Part shown: in pieces, positions 9,940 to 23,559 of the stretch
Layout: every line of letters begins with the position of its first letter
Numbering within the stretch: position 1 is the stretch's first letter
Assembly: GCA_019400425.1 (NCBI GenBank)
Contig: JAFREE010000034.1
Span: 124,001-188,000 of the forward strand
Direction of reading: 5' to 3'
Origin: Hymenochaete sp. R1
Taxonomy: Eukaryota; Basidiomycota; Agaricomycetes; Hymenochaetales; Hymenochaetaceae
Length of the DNA stretch: 64,000 nt
Position numbers and translations under genes: made by a program
Notes under the pieces: generated by a model
What the model was told of the DNA's origin: nothing
The model's database searches: none
The model's input: the letters and a program-made list of their open reading frames with translations, nothing else

Positions 9940-11573
9940 ATGATGACCCCAATGCGCTATGTTGTGCTCATTATGGGTCTAATCGTATGTATCGTCATTG
10001 CTTTGACTTGTAGACCCTTCTCACTCAGAATCAATGCCATACACAGATCAGTCTTCATTTCATCCTCACCTTCTCCCATGAATCCTATGGAAAAGCGACG
10101 TCTCTATCCAATATTGCCTCTCAGCTCAATTTTGGAAACAAGGATCCTAATCCTCCCTACAAAACACCCATCTCAGATGATTACTTCCATCCTCAGCCCG
10201 TTCCGGATCCGCTGGTACGGAAAGCCAATGCGACGTTTGTCGTTCTTGCTCGGAACAGTGACATTTCAGGTGTCATCAAGAGCATGAAACAGGCAGAAGA
10301 TAGATTCAACAAAGAGTTCCGCTATCCGTGGGTATTTCTCAATGAACAACCCTTCGACGATAATTTCAAGAAGTAGGTCTCGTTCAGCTTTGATGGCTAC
10401 TCTCATGCACCGCATTTTGACACTGATCATCGACGTTCCGTCATTTTTAGGCGCACATCTGAGCTTACTGACGCACCAGTCGAGTATGGTCTCATCGACA
10501 GCGCCGACTGGTACCAGCCAAGTTGGATCGACGAGATAAAAGCTAGTGCAGCCCGCGACAAAATGATGAAAGACAATGTCATCTACGGTGGTTCCTTGCC
10601 GTGAGTGTTCTTGATGAAATTAACTATATACTCAATATTCTCACGAATCACACGTCTATTTCTACCCTTTGAAATCTCTCACCCAAAGGTACCGGAACAT
10701 GTGTCGATACAACTCTGGGTTTTTCTACCGGCATCCGCTCTTGCAAAAGTACAAGTACTACTGGCGTGTAGAGTGAGAATCTTTAGTTGGATATATTCTG
10801 ACGCGGTTCTGACTGTATCCATTAGACCCGATGTCAACTTTTTCTGTGACTTACACTATGACCCTTTCCTCGTGATGCAGGACCAAAAGAAAGTATATGG
10901 TACAAGAGTTCTTCATTGTCGATTCAATCTACCATCTGACTTAGTTTACGTCCTGCAGGTTTCACAATCTCGCTATATGAATATGCTGCGACGATCCCGA
11001 CGCTTTGGGATTCTGTCAAGAGTTTCTTAAAAGAAAACCCGGGGATCACTCCCAACGATAATGCCATGAACTTCATCTCGGATGATGGTGGTGAGAACTA
11101 CAACAAATGTCACTGTACGTATTCGTCTCTTTCCTTCCTTTTTCTTAGCACCAGAAGCCAAAGACCTTACATCTCCCTCCCGTAGTTTGGTCCAATTTCG
11201 AAATCGGCGACCTCGATTTCTGGCGATCAGAACCCTACCAAAAATTCTTCGACCACCTCGACCGTGATGGCGGATTTTACTACGAACGCTGGGGCGACGC
11301 GCCCGTGCACTCCATCGGCGCCGCCCTATTCGCGCGCAAGGACCAGATCCACTTCTTCTCTGACATCGGATACCGGCACGAGCCGTTCCAGCATTGTCCA
11401 CAGGGCGAGGAACATAGTCGTGGGAAGTGTTGGTGCGCGGAGAATGAGAATTTTGGTACGTTTCTTTTTGCGCTCAATCTTAACAACGGTACATGATTGA
11501 TTATTTACATTTACGATGTCCAGATTATGAGTGGTATTCGTGCTTGAATAGATACGACAAACTCTTCACATAG
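9940..11573 (+). CDS. Alpha-1,2-mannosyltransferase, KRE2/MNT1 family (GT15)
   Basis: This is a Golgi type II membrane enzyme that adds alpha-1,2-mannose to O- and N-linked glycans from GDP-mannose. The short cytosolic tail and signal anchor span the first intron ([10 protein letters not shown] joined to ISLHFILTF). The catalytic part contains family blocks: [69 protein letters not shown] (with the invariant Glu of the family), [17 protein letters not shown] and CWC before the C-terminus. There are about seven introns. The start at 9940 gives the short tail usual for the family. The same frame is open to 9754, where a longer tail could begin. It is complete and probably active. Confidence 0.93.
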
Positions 11574-11779
11574 CCTAGACTAACGCCTTTGCGGTGCGCG
11601 CGCACGCGCGTCTGACTTTCGCAATTTCCATCGTTGTGCTCATCAGGACTATAATACAATTAGGCTATTTATTGATTGGATGCAACGTATCTAGTATTTG
11701 TGATGGATTCCTTGAAGTTAAGTTGGACTGCTACCAGTATAATACACCCTGGAAATGTGCCTCGGCGATACATCGGTCG

Positions 11780-14700
11780 CTACAGAATTGACTGCGAATA
11801 ATATTGGAACTGATCACGAGCATGAATCAGAATATATTTAGCGTTCTCGCAAGGAAAACTTACCGAGTCATATAGCCTCGTCCAGTTCGATCCTAATGAT
11901 GATACGACGAGGCGATCGATGACCTCTGTTGCGGCCTGATGGCTTAGCTTCGGCTGGAAACGATCCCGCAGCTGTTGTGCAGTCTGCTCACCGAGCGCGG
12001 CAAAGCAGGGTAGTGAAGAATCTAAAAGTTCCTTGTGAATGCTTACAGTAAGCAACAAACCTTGTAAGGACTTACTCTTTTGCATGAGTTCCACAATAGC
12101 TATTATTTCCCAATGTCAGATGGATTCGAACCAACAAGAAAAGAAACGCTTACTGATTATCCTATCGCAGTGCTTCCGTGCACTCTGGAACCCGTCATGG
12201 AACAGCTTCTTGAACTCTCTGAATGCCGGGCTATCTACCCCACCCATCACCTCAACATAGTCGAACGTGAGCTTGAAGGGCGCAGCCTCGAACCCGATAT
12301 TACCCGGCGAGTTGGAGAGCATGAAGCCAAAGTCAATATGAATTAGATGGCCGTCGCGGTCGAGAAGGATGTTGCCATTGTGTCTGTCCTTGATCTGAAG
12401 AAGGTAAGTGACGACTGAGTAGCCTGAAAAAGCGTCAATTTCTGAATAGGTAGCGAACGAGGCGATGCGGTGAATTACCAGCTAGAGAGCGCACGAAGTT
12501 TCTTTGTGCGCGAGCAAACTTTGCAGAGGACACATCACCATACGACTGTCGATTTTATTACTATTAAGGACGCCGCCTAGCGAAAAAAAGTGTTCAAGGA
12601 CCCACATACGTTCGTGAAGTGATCCAGTAGCGTCACCTGCGCTAAGCTTCCCTCCGCCATCCTCCTCGCATACAGGGCCTTCTTGATGGAGTGCACAGAG
12701 ACCGCATCCTTGATTGTCTCAACAAGTCCAGACGAGCCACCTGTGATTAGAATTTGGAATCTATACATAAACGTCATTGCACTTTCAATGATGATGTTAA
12801 GACAAAGAAATCACGCACGGCCTAACCCAGCACTGGATGCTATCCTCCTTCCAAATTCGATCAAATTCTCGGATAAGTTGTAAAGCAAGTTGCTCTTGTC
12901 TGAGGTCGGCCCCCGTCTTGACAATAACAGAGATACAGTCCCAAGACGCAAGATGCCCGTAGGGTGATCCTTGACGTATCCGACTCTGGATCGAATCGAA
13001 GTGTCAGAAGAAAAAATAAATGACGAAATTGTACTCTTTTTTTACCTTCTTAGCAGCCCATGACTCGGAGAACACCACAGCGCTTGGATCTTCCTTGTTT
13101 AGCTCCTTCCGAATAATTTGCTCGTCCTCAGCCATTTTGACCCCTCCGAACCTCCCATCTCCCGCCCCGATAACTGTCCCCGTACCACTCGTAATGAATA
13201 CGTTGTCCGATTCCGGATCAGCCTGCATTCGCCCCATTCGTTCTTCCTCCAGTGCCAGCATTTCCTGCATAATTCGGTCCCGGATTGCAGCGACCTCGGA
13301 TGCGGGAAGGCGCATTCGCGTCGAACCTAGCTGAGGTGTTTTGTTCGCGGCTGCCGCTGAGCCGGATATGGATGGGTGAATAGGTCCGGAAGAATTTGAG
13401 GTATTGACACCAGTGAGCCAATTATACATAGGAAGCCAACTTGAGACAGTTGTCGATGCCTCAGATTCTGGGTTCGGTTGGTCTTGTTGGGGTCGCGGGA
13501 CGAATGTCTCCTTCACGATGCTAGCGTTAAGTTGAGCAAGCATAACAGCGGCTGTCCGCATCCTTTGGCTGTACTCATCTAACGAAAGAGTAGGTAATCG
13601 ACCAGAAGCATTCGAACCCAGCGAGTCTGTTGCAACATGAGACTGATCTCTTAACGGCGAGCCCTTAAATACCTCCGTATCCGATATCGCCGGAGTCATA
13701 GCTGGTGATGCTGGCACGGACGATGAACGCGTCCATGTTGCGATGTCCAATGCTCGGTTCTTAGGGGGTGTTGGAAGAACGTAAGAGTCTTCTAGATTCG
13801 GCGTCTGATGGACGGAGAGGTCTTGACCATATACCTGCTCCACTAAGTCCACTTCTTCCTCATCATTACTCGCAGACTTCTCAGTACCAGGGGACATGGT
13901 GAAGCTCTGTGATAGGATATCAGCATCATCCTCGCCAGCTTGTAAGGCATCTTCGGCAGCTGGCGACATGTCCAGCTTCGGTGTATGTTGTTTGTCTGGC
14001 TGACTCTGTGATGGAGGAAACGAGGTTCGCCCTGCTTTTCCTGCACTCAGTTCCTTCTGGATCATCCCTTTCAGCAATTCTTTGTTTCCTCTTCTTTCTG
14101 GATCAAAATCGAGGTCTCCGTGAAGAACTTCGAGGATGAGTAAATAGGGGGCTCGTTCTGCCGAATTCAAAACAACGCTTTCTCCAGGTGGCACTCGAAC
14201 AATACGATGATGAGGCGAGGAATTTTTGTTTGGATCCGAAGGTGCCTCGATGCCTGAGCACCACAAAGGCATGCAAACCTCCGATACTGTGAGCCCTCAA
14301 GCAAATCTTTTAAGTGGGTATTCTCACCTCGGCTGGTAGTTTATGGTTTAGCGACGTGAGTTCCGCCCGTAATGCGCTGACTCTTGCCATCTTTGGCACC
14401 ACCAACAGGCGATTTGAGATATTCTCTATCGTAAGAACGAATTGAACCTATGGCAATACGGCAACTTCAGCACATATGATTACGGGAAGCACGAACATAA
14501 TTGGGTACCTCTGAGCGGCAGTAATGCGATTGAAGTAATTCTTTCCGAGCCTTTGGGTCATATTCCCTAAGAATATCTTCTACCACACCGCCACTCCCCG
14601 ATTGTCGATAATTCTTAGTCGATGATAACGAAGGAGATGATTTGAACGGGAGTGATGGTGGCGAAGGAGCATCAAGCTGACCGAATGGATCGTCAGCCGC

Positions 14701-15711
14701 CTCAGAATGTCGCATTTCATTTGACAATCTTCTGAATGAGGGGGTTGTTTGAGCAGCTTCAGAGATCCTTTGTGAACGGGAACGCCCGAAGCTTTTGAAT
14801 CCAAGGATTCCGTGCTTGCCACCCGATACAGAAGGTCGAACTTGAGACTGACCCGAGATATATCCCTCTGGGATCGTGCCAATATGCTCTTCATCGCCAG
14901 CATCGTCCTCCTCGTCTGGCTCTGGCTCGACAATGGTTTGGATATGAGATGGCGAAGCAATAGGACTCCAGTCATCATCTACTTCCAAGCTACGTATATG
15001 ACCTTCCGTATCCTCTGCTCTCCCTTGTTCCAACGCGACGTTCCCTACAGTTGCCGTGAGTTTAGGGACACCTGGGACGCCTGCAAGCACACACCCGATG
15101 CCCACTAAAGCGGGCTCGAGGTGATGTTTTACGCGTTTTCTTCGCTGAAGTTTCCTGGACTGGACTTTCATCGTCCCGTAAGGGCCGGAGGTCAATCCTG
15201 GAGTATCCTCAAAGATAATTTCATGACATCGCAGGAGGACCCGTTGGCATATAGTGAAAGATTTTGAATCCTTGTCGGATGATGCAAGGTCTTGGAGGTG
15301 CGCTTGCATAAACCATAGAGTCTAGCGTTCTATTCAGACCATGATCTTCCACAGGTACTCTGTTAACGTACGAACATAGCCATATGTGCCGACCGCTCAC
15401 AAGACTCGACCACGAAGGCCTCCAGAGCTCTGGATTTCGATGGTATGGTCACAAGCAGGTGGCTACAGGATGTGAGGAACCGTGAATAGTAATAATAAAT
15501 TCATCATATTCACATTTAAAGCGAAGCGTTCAACGTACCAGACGAAACCCCACATATCCCGAAGCTCGTTCTCATCGAACTCTCTTAGCCTCCTTGTCAA
15601 GTAGTAGGTGATGCCAATATTGGTGTGGTATTGTAAAAGATATTGCAGCGCGACATTGACGGAGAGAAACGACGGTGTGAGAAAGAGACGAAGTAGAAGG
15701 GCATGAGACAT
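11780..15711 (-). CDS. PIK1: Phosphatidylinositol 4-kinase Pik1
   Basis: Pik1 makes PI4P at the Golgi (and in the nucleus) and is essential for secretion. The N-terminus, starting MSHALLLRLF at 15711, and the following exon match the lipid-kinase-unique helical region. A long Ser/Pro-rich middle follows. The kinase domain holds ITGGSSGLVETIKDAVS, the catalytic loop DRHNGNILLD, the metal-binding IDFGFMLSNSPGN and the stretch FKLTFDYVEVMGG, which is characteristic of type III PI4-kinase beta rather than Stt4. The C-terminus is YDSFQYYSQSIL, reached by a last small exon. There are about ten exons and around 1,050 residues. It ends 206 bp from the convergent GT15 gene and diverges from OST3 at its 5' side. 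Confidence 0.93.
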
Positions 15712-15864
15712 AAAAGCTTGAGGAAAATAAAGTTGTGGAGGTCGTCGAGAAAGCGTGCCAAAGTTGTTGAATTGCCCGAGCTCATCGTCGACCAGACAGA
15801 CACGGCACGGTTACAACGCGTCGATCTGACACGTATCTCCAGAACACCTTCTCCTCAATCCACC
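15712..15864. promoter_or_regulatory. Bidirectional promoter, PIK1 and OST3
   Basis: Only 153 bp separate the two start codons, which face away from each other. Both products act in the secretory pathway, so co-regulation is plausible but unproven. Confidence 0.55.
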
Positions 15865-17100
15865 ATGTTCCTCAGAACGCTGCTGCTCGGGCTTGCAGCT
15901 GTTCAAGCATGTTTAGCAGCTGCAGAAAAGTCTCCGGTAGACAAGTTTGTACAACTCGCTGCGGCTTCGCCAGACGGTGTCATCAGACTCAACGAGCAGT
16001 CTTTCGACCTCCTTACGGACCCAAACCGTAACTGGTCCGCAGTCGTGCAACTTACAGCCTTGAACAAAAACATGAAATGTACTCCTTGCAAGTGAGCTAG
16101 GCTTTTGTCTACTTCCCGACGTAATGCTAACCTTTTCACAGAGAGTTTGATCCATCGTTTCATGCTGTATCAAAAGCATGGTCGTCTTTGCCTAAAGCTG
16201 AACGCGATAAACATTTCTTTGCCTCGGCGGACTTTGCAGACGCAGAAGGTGTCTTCAGGAAGGTATAGATCCCGTTAACTTACTGCTGACTCCAAGCATG
16301 AATTGAATGTTCGTGTAGCTTGGTTTGATGACCGCCCCGGTCGTGACTTTCTATCCCGCAACCCAAGGTCCCAACAAACTATCAAACGGCAAGACCTCCC
16401 CATTCAACTACGACTTCAACAATTTGTACGCATCCTCTATTTCCTCTAACACAATTCCCTACTATAACCACATCTCCCTTTCTCCAGCGGTAGCGACGCC
16501 AAAGACCTCGCCGCCCAACTCTCCAACTTCACTCCCGTCCCAATCCCCTACCGTGCCCCCATCGACTGGGGTCTTGTCATTTCCACCTTCACCATGCTCG
16601 TCGCTTGCGCTCTCGCCGTGCGTATTGTCCTCCCTGTCGTCACCTCCCGCTGGACCTGGGCGGCAGTCACGATCTCCACCATGCTTGTCATGACCTCTGG
16701 CTTCATGTTTGTCCGTATCCGCGGGATGCCTTACCGTACGCGTGAACAGAGTATGATGCCTGGGTTCCAAACGCAGCTTGGAGCGGAGGTCTGGACTGTT
16801 GGATTTAAATGTGCGTGTCGTCTTGATTTCCTTGATAAGACATGAATTTGACTACGCTTCTAGACTTTATTTTGTCGTCCTGCTTTGTTTTCCTCATCAT
16901 CGGAGTGCCGGCTCAAACGAAGCGCCAATTCCAGAAGATATCTGTATACGTGTTTACCGGTATGATCATCTTCACCTTTTCGCAGCTCATCAAGGATTTC
17001 AAAATCAAGAATGGCGGTGAGTCATTATTCGTGTCCGACGAACGTAGCCACCTAATATCGTGTTCTCTGTCCAGGTTACCCTTTTACTTACATACTTTAA
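15865..17100 (+). CDS. OST3: Oligosaccharyltransferase subunit Ost3/Ost6
   Basis: This is a subunit of the ER oligosaccharyltransferase with a luminal thioredoxin fold that briefly bonds to cysteines of substrate proteins so that nearby Asn sites are glycosylated. The signal peptide is MFLRTLLLGLAAVQACLAAA. The redox motif is CTPC (KNMKCTPCK), cut by an intron straight after it. The thioredoxin part continues through TAPVVTFYPATQGP, then four membrane segments follow (WGLVISTFTMLVACALAV, WTWAAVTISTMLVMTSGF, YFILSSCFVFLIIG, VYVFTGMIIFTFSQLI). It ends at a TAA at 17100 after a short basic tail. There are about six introns. The active-site cysteines are both present. It converges on SEC16. Confidence 0.92.
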
Positions 17101-17359
17101 ATATACACGATCTTCGGACTGCATATTTAATCTTAAACATTTCTTGGTCCTCACGGGGATCCAGTGTGAATGACTGTGCTGTAAACGAACAAAATGCGAA
17201 AAAAAACTTATTCCATAAGCCTCCTCAAAACCAAACAAAACCGATCTATCACTGTTAATAGAAATACGATAAGACTATGACGACGACATTAAGAAGCGGA
17301 AAGAAATGTCCTATATGCTGATGCTACCCCCTATTTTGTCACCCATATGCATGCTAACC

Positions 17360-20300
17360 CTACGAAGGCGGTTGCTGGAACACGTCTACATACCGACTTC
17401 TCACAGACTTCTTCGCAGCCGACTTCGGTCGAGTGCCCGTCGGGGGCGCAGCACTCAACCCAGACATTGCAGCTGGGGTCGGTGGTGCGGATAACGGCCC
17501 GCTCACGCCTTCGTCCGGCGCCAGGTTCGAGCGTATGCGTTGAATGGGACGTTTCGGTGGTCCTCCAGGACCCATGCCAGAGTCCATTGCGGAAAAGGGT
17601 CGGTTGGGAGGGGGCAAAGGCGAAGGGGGCGGTGGACCGAGATGGGAAGGCATGGCACGCGAAGGAGACGCGGTCTGTGCGCGGGGAGGGGGAGGAGGAG
17701 CGGAAGGCTTTTCGGCTTCGCCTCCGACCTTGCAACGCAGAGAAGCTGGTCAGTCGCTGGATTTGATAACCACATAGACGGTAGAAATACCTTTTTGTTA
17801 ACCCATTTCTTGAGGTCTTTGTCGTAATAGAATGAAGTCTCCTCTCCCAGGTTAGCTTTAACGGGCGCAGGTGTCGTGTTCGAGGACCTAGTGAAGAGTC
17901 GTCCAAGCCATGAGCCCGAGGCAGAGGCAGGGGACGACTGCACGGGTTTGATGTCTACGTGGTCGTTAGGAAATGATGACCACTCAAACGTCAAAAAAAG
18001 TTACTTACCTGGCTTGGAAGGTGCGTCCTCTTTTTCAGTATTATCCGTTGTCTCAGAAGATTTCTTTTTCTTCGACGAGCTGGTGCTCAAGCCTAAGTCG
18101 TCATCAAAGTCATCTGCAAGCTCTTCCTTGCGCTGGTTGAAGTTTGACACAGACGGTGATGGGGTGAAGGGAGAATAATTATCCATCAATGAGATAAAGC
18201 CTGAGCTAGTCTCTGAACTTGCCGGTCCATCGACCGACAAAAACGACGACGCAGTCGGCGTTGGCCCGTTTGCGTCGCTGTACGATCCTGCTCCCCACCA
18301 TGAACCACTGTTATTGCTCTTCTCTCCTTCATGGCTTGTTCTCCCGTTCGGTACTCCCGACGCAAAGGAATCAGAAGAAACACGTTGAGGCGGAGGTGTC
18401 CCTCTCATACTACCTCTGTCGTAGTCGAAAGACGACGAGGGAGATCTTCCGAATGGTCCATACGATGGTGCTGAAATTGATCTGTCCATGCCCGGTGCCG
18501 ATTTACCAAAAGCTGGAGCCGCATTCACGATCGAAGGCGCCGGTGACGGCACCCTTGAAGTATCTGCCGACGATATGTTGCTAAAATGCTGGAACGTCCC
18601 AGCGTATGCAGGATTGTTGGACAACGAGGCTTCTTTGCCGGTAGGAGAAGCCGGTTCCGCATCCCCCGCAACGAATTTCGTAAGAGACCCGCCGAGCCAG
18701 TCTCCAATGCCATTAAGGCTCGGCTTTGCGATCTTCGCTGTGATCCATGACCCAGCCTTTCCGAGCTCCGGATCGCCGCTGATGCGACCATAGAGCTCTC
18801 GAAGCGTCTCGGAAAATTGTTGGGTCAAGTAAGGCGAGGAACGAGCTGCGCTACCAGTGATCGCATCGCAGTAACGCTTTGCGAGAGAAAGGTGACCCAA
18901 TTCCGCGTATTGTAAGGCGCGAATCAATCGGTAGACTTGCAAATGTGGGAAACCTGCGAAAACCTCTTGTCCCTTAGGAGGGACGTGAAGAGACAAGGCG
19001 TATTCTAGCACTTCGCTGAAAATAAAGGCATCAGGATCGGTGGAAAACGAAGTGTTCTTGTGTGGGCTATGTGATCCAACGAGGACGACACGGACAGAAG
19101 GAGAGCCGACTCCATTGATAGGCGACGTCAAAGGAGATAAAAGGTAGCTTGAAAGAGGAGTCAAACCGTGTATCATAGCCGCTCAACAAAGGCTTACCAG
19201 CAATGTGCAGCCTCTACCCAATCATTGGCAAGCAGATAATCACCTAATGTCGTCAACGATGAAGAAGAATCCGCGCCCATCTGACCAGAGAAGAGCATGA
19301 CAGCGTAGTCGCGCCATTGCTGAAGAACATCAGTGGGAATATTGCTTGCTTGAGCAGGCGTTGGGAAGTTGGGAGACAATGGTGTCATATGGTTCATTGG
19401 GGTCGGAGGCTGGAGCGTCAACGCAGGTCCGGCTTGCAAGTTTTTCAAGGGGAAAAGATGCTGAACTTTATATAACAATCGTTACCAGGAGGCTTTTCAG
19501 TGATGAGGAATGTTGTCAACTTACCTGCTGTCGAAGACTGTCCAGAGTAGAGACTGTATGCAAGCCGGAGACTCTCCAATCCATTGGTCGTATCGCCGGG
19601 ACGTACACCCAGCTCAGACCTGATAAATTCCGTCACGACCTCCTTGAAAGCCTCCTTATCAATGCTACTTGATATAACCATCGCGTGTGCCCACATCTTT
19701 TCATCCAAGGCGAAGTGGAACGCTTTCCGCTTTTCCCCGCGCAGTAGGAAGTCTTGCATGGTACTTAAAGACGACGGGTGGACTGCATACTCCACTAATG
19801 GTCTTTCGCCACTGGGAACAGATGAAAAAGTTCCTGATGCCAGAGAAGCGCCGGTTGGTGCATTGAGGAAAGCATTTGCACCCGTGTTGTCCAATGAATC
19901 GGCGAAACGCGGAAGGAGTGCGGCACGAACGGCGTTCTCATTTGTTTGACTTCGAACGCTAATATCAGAATTGACACCTCGCGCTCGAAAGGTCAAGACT
20001 TACTTTGAATGGAGTTGTCCGTCATACTCCACGAGCACATGGAGCACACGAACAAGCGCAAGCTTCCCATCGGCTGTTCTCTTCTCGACAGTCCCTTCCG
20101 ACAAGTAGCCCAAGCCCTTCTCTATCTCGTCAGCTCGCTCTTCCAGATACTTTAAAACCTTCGCTTTCTTGGACTTCGTTTTCGTATTCGTCGAGGTCGC
20201 AGTCTTCATGAGCGTAGAAACGGGTGATCCAGGATCACCTAGGAGCGGTCCAGGATACTCTGTTGAAGTCGACTCCAGCGTGGATTCAGGGAGGGCTTTG

Positions 20301-23040
20301 TATAGAGGACGGATATGAACGTCGGTACACTTTCTGGAAGAAAGAGCAACGTCGAAACCTGTCTCAAGGACAGGAGGCGAGTGGAAGCAGGTGACGAGCT
20401 TTCCACCGAAACCAAAGCTTATGACAGGAACTTTTGATTTTGCTCTTCCTAATGGATCGTTCGTTCCCAACAAAGAAGGCGAGGGCGCATAAGGCCCAGT
20501 GATAGGCGGAGGAGAATATGAAGCTTCTAAAGATGCACGTCCAGTGAAACTATTGGCTTGAGTAAACGCCGGTACATGAGGTGGGATTCCGTATACATCA
20601 GTCGGAGAAGAGCCTTGGTGTGCATGAGATTGCGAGGAGGGTGCATATGGATCATAAGACTTATTCGATCCAGAGGAGAAAGTCGACATATTGCTCATCG
20701 AACGCGCCCGAGACGCGTCAGTATTCGGTACATATGGATCGGAAACGCTTCCCGAGGAAGGCGGCGGTGCTGCGTATCCAGAGGGGGCCATTGGCTGGTA
20801 CGCGATTGGTTTATAAGGGTCATAAATGGACGAAGGAGACACTTCTACAGGTGGGGGAGAGCCCGACTTTCCCGTTGATGAAGTATCACTTGCTAGATCG
20901 ATGGCATTCCGATCTTCGTTCGACACCGTTGGAGGTTGAAATACCGGTCGCGTCACTCCATAACCCCCAAGCGAGCCAATAGAATGCGCGGGAGAGCCTG
21001 ATCTCTCAGCTGTGAATTTCCCAGAAAATTCGCGTCCCTGAATGGGATGTGTGTCTGTTTCCTCAAGAACAGAAAAGCTTTGTCCAGCCGTAACAGTTCC
21101 ATTTCTAGTGTGGAAGCTATGGACCGGGGAATTTCTTCCAACTGGCGCTGTGTGCGAGCGACCAGACTCACTGAGAGGCGAAGCAGCACGCTGAGAACTA
21201 CTCGAAGATGGTAATACGTCGGGCGATAACCGCTTACGCGTTTCAGAAAGTACGTTGCTCTGCGCATTTGGAGGACTGGATGGGATTCGGGGAGAACCTG
21301 ACCTAGACCCAGCTTCCACGCCCGTGAGACCAGTCAATCCAATTGAAGACCGGCTACTACCTATGGTCAGCTTGCCATAATGAGTTTGATTGTCTAAACC
21401 CGAGCCTTGACTTTCATAGGGCGTGTAAATGTTTTGCTGAAGTGTATAAGGATCTTCGAGCGCTACCGCAGCCGTGTGCGCTGCTACCTCACTACTGACC
21501 TCCTCGGCAATTGGAGGCACGTAGTTGCTGGGCACGGCTGGTGGTGGCGAAACGGCATGGCGCACTACAGCGTTGGGGACGCGTACACTTTGAACCGAAC
21601 GAGGTGCTAAGGGAGGATCGTATGGGGACGCTGTTCGCTGCGGAGGTTTCGACACAGGCCCAGTTACAACAGGCGGGGGAGCATAAGGCGAAGCCAGTGG
21701 CGATTGAGAGCGCAGCGGGCCCTGCTTTAGTCCTGCGTTTGGACGATTGTAGTCGACAGGCGGATCATAAGGAGACCGTGATCGGGTTATTTCATTCGGA
21801 GAAGAAGCATTCACTGGTGGTGGGGGTTTGTGATAATTCATCGGTGAGCGCGGCGGGGGCAGCATAGCAGCGGCCGGGACAGAACCAACGCGAGGGGGAG
21901 GAGGAAGCGAGCCCGACGAAGTCGTGGAAGGTACGGATGGGGGAGGAACACCGCCAAAAGTACCCGCGGGATTCAGAGGGCTCTTTAGAGCGCCAGCTGT
22001 CATTGAACGCTTGGGCTTCATCGTAGGCAAAGGAGGGTCGTAAGCATTGGAAGTGGGTGGGCGGTAAAGTGGAGCAGGCGGCTTGGATATTTGAGCTGTT
22101 GTTGCAGGGGGGATGAGAGAACTCACTGTCGAGACAGGAGTGGGAGGAGCAGGAATGAAGCTTGACACCTGCGCTGCATACGGGTCGTAAGGAGAAGAAT
22201 TTGAAGCATAAGAAGATGAGGTTGTAGACTTTTGCGTGCTTGTAAGCGGCGCGGGTTTATACGGGTCATAGACAGATGAGGTCGTCGAACCCGCAGGTAA
22301 GTGCTGTGAAGTAGCAGGAGTTGCAGGCTTGTATGGGTCATATTGGGATTGTTTGGTTGGAGCAATTGGCGAGTACGCATTTGAAGGCTGGTAGTCGTAA
22401 GACGACGGAGCAGCAGGAACACTATAGCCATTTGAAGAGACGGCACCGCCGTACGAGTTGCAGCCTTGTGCTGTTCCATTTACATCAGGGTGTGCTTGGG
22501 GCGCATATTGATCTGTATTTGAAAGTCAAGTATACATAATTTTTAGTATTCAATGAATGTGACAGATAGTAAGTACACACCATACGTGTTTCCCTGTGCC
22601 TGCCATGGATTAGATTCATTATACCAACCGCCTGCCTGGTCGGTTGTATAGCTTCCTAAGCTCTTCCCATAGTCAGTATTAGTTCGAGCACCGTGGATGG
22701 GATCGTAGGTTTCATGCTGGGTTGCCGTTTGGGGGGAAAGGGCCTGCATATCCTGCACAGAGGTCTGAAATACGTCCCCATCGAACAGCGAAGACGCGGC
22801 TTGTCCATCCTGGTCCGGGAATAATGAAGATGCCGTTTCCTCTCCTTTCAATGCCCTTCCATCGTCGAAGAGGTCAGACGAGTCTTGCGTGGTAACATCT
22901 TCCTTGTCCTTCTCTGATTCGGGATTCGATACACTAGAGGGGGAGTCTTGCGCGCTGTTTCCACCATCTGGAGCTGTAAAAAAGTCGGAGCCCGAGTCTG
23001 AGGAACCAAAGAGGCTGGCTGCCGTTTCTATGCCGTTCAT
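17360..23040 (-). CDS. SEC16: COPII scaffold Sec16
   Basis: Sec16 organises ER exit sites and binds most COPII coat proteins. The start at 23040 opens an acidic Ser-rich N-terminus (SLFGSSDSGSDFFTAPDGG). A long disordered Pro/Ser/Tyr-rich region with many YDPY/YDPP motifs follows. The central conserved domain begins near ISFGFGGKLVTCF and includes KAKVLKYLEERADEIEKG. The ACE1/Sec23-binding helical region follows (RGEKRKAFHFALDEKMWAHAMV, LQQWRDYAVMLFSG, FPHLQVYRLIRALQYAELGH). The C-terminus has DLKKWVNKK and a Pro-rich tail ending VFQQPPS at 17360. About eight exons give roughly 1,700 residues. The frame is complete, with introns at good consensus sites. Confidence 0.94.
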
Positions 23041-23559
23041 TACCAGACCGGCGTGACTGAAAGAACGAAAGGAAGGAAGGGAGGAGGGAGGAAAGGAGGG
23101 AACACTGGCACCGGCTAGCGGAGAGCGTATGTTGACGTGGATGAAGGAAGGACGCGCTCCGAGTTACAGCAGAGTAGAATTACGGAGGGCGTTCAAGTCA
23201 TGATGACATCCTCCCACGCCTCATTTCGTCCATCATCCATCATCATGGGCTTTAAGTTTCCTCTCTTTTCCTTCCCTCGATTTTCTACGACCACAAATTC
23301 AAGGATTTCCAACAGCCATTCTATCATTTATCATCCGTATCACCACACGTACGTATGGGAAGAACACTAGCGCCTTTTTTGCAGATCTTACGACCGCAAA
23401 CATGCTCACATTTGATAATGCAAACTTCCTGACTCTATAAAAGCTCATTGCTGAGAGCGTTAAAGGAATCTGCGCTTACACCTCCCTTCTTCCTACTGCC
23501 ACAGTGGCCCTAGCACCTTTCAATACACTTTTCTGCTCGTTGCTTCCAACCATCTCCTC
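23041..23559. promoter_or_regulatory. Divergent promoter region, SEC16 and first tandem paralogue
   Basis: This 519-bp stretch separates SEC16 (minus) from the first gene of the intronless array (plus). The sequence next to SEC16 is rich in GGAA/GGAG repeats. A good TATA box lies on the array side. No gene was recognised in it. Confidence 0.55.
23436..23443 (+). promoter_or_regulatory. TATA box (TATAAAAG)
   Basis: A consensus TATA element lies 117 nt before the ATG of the first tandem paralogue. Most housekeeping genes in the window show no such clear element, which suggests a more strongly regulated promoter here. Confidence 0.5.

Noticed and set aside
17331..17906. Open frames on both strands over the 3' end of SEC16
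   Set aside because: GC-rich, Pro/Arg-coding sequence keeps several frames open. Only the minus-strand frame that continues from KKWVNKK to the Pro-rich tail matches Sec16.
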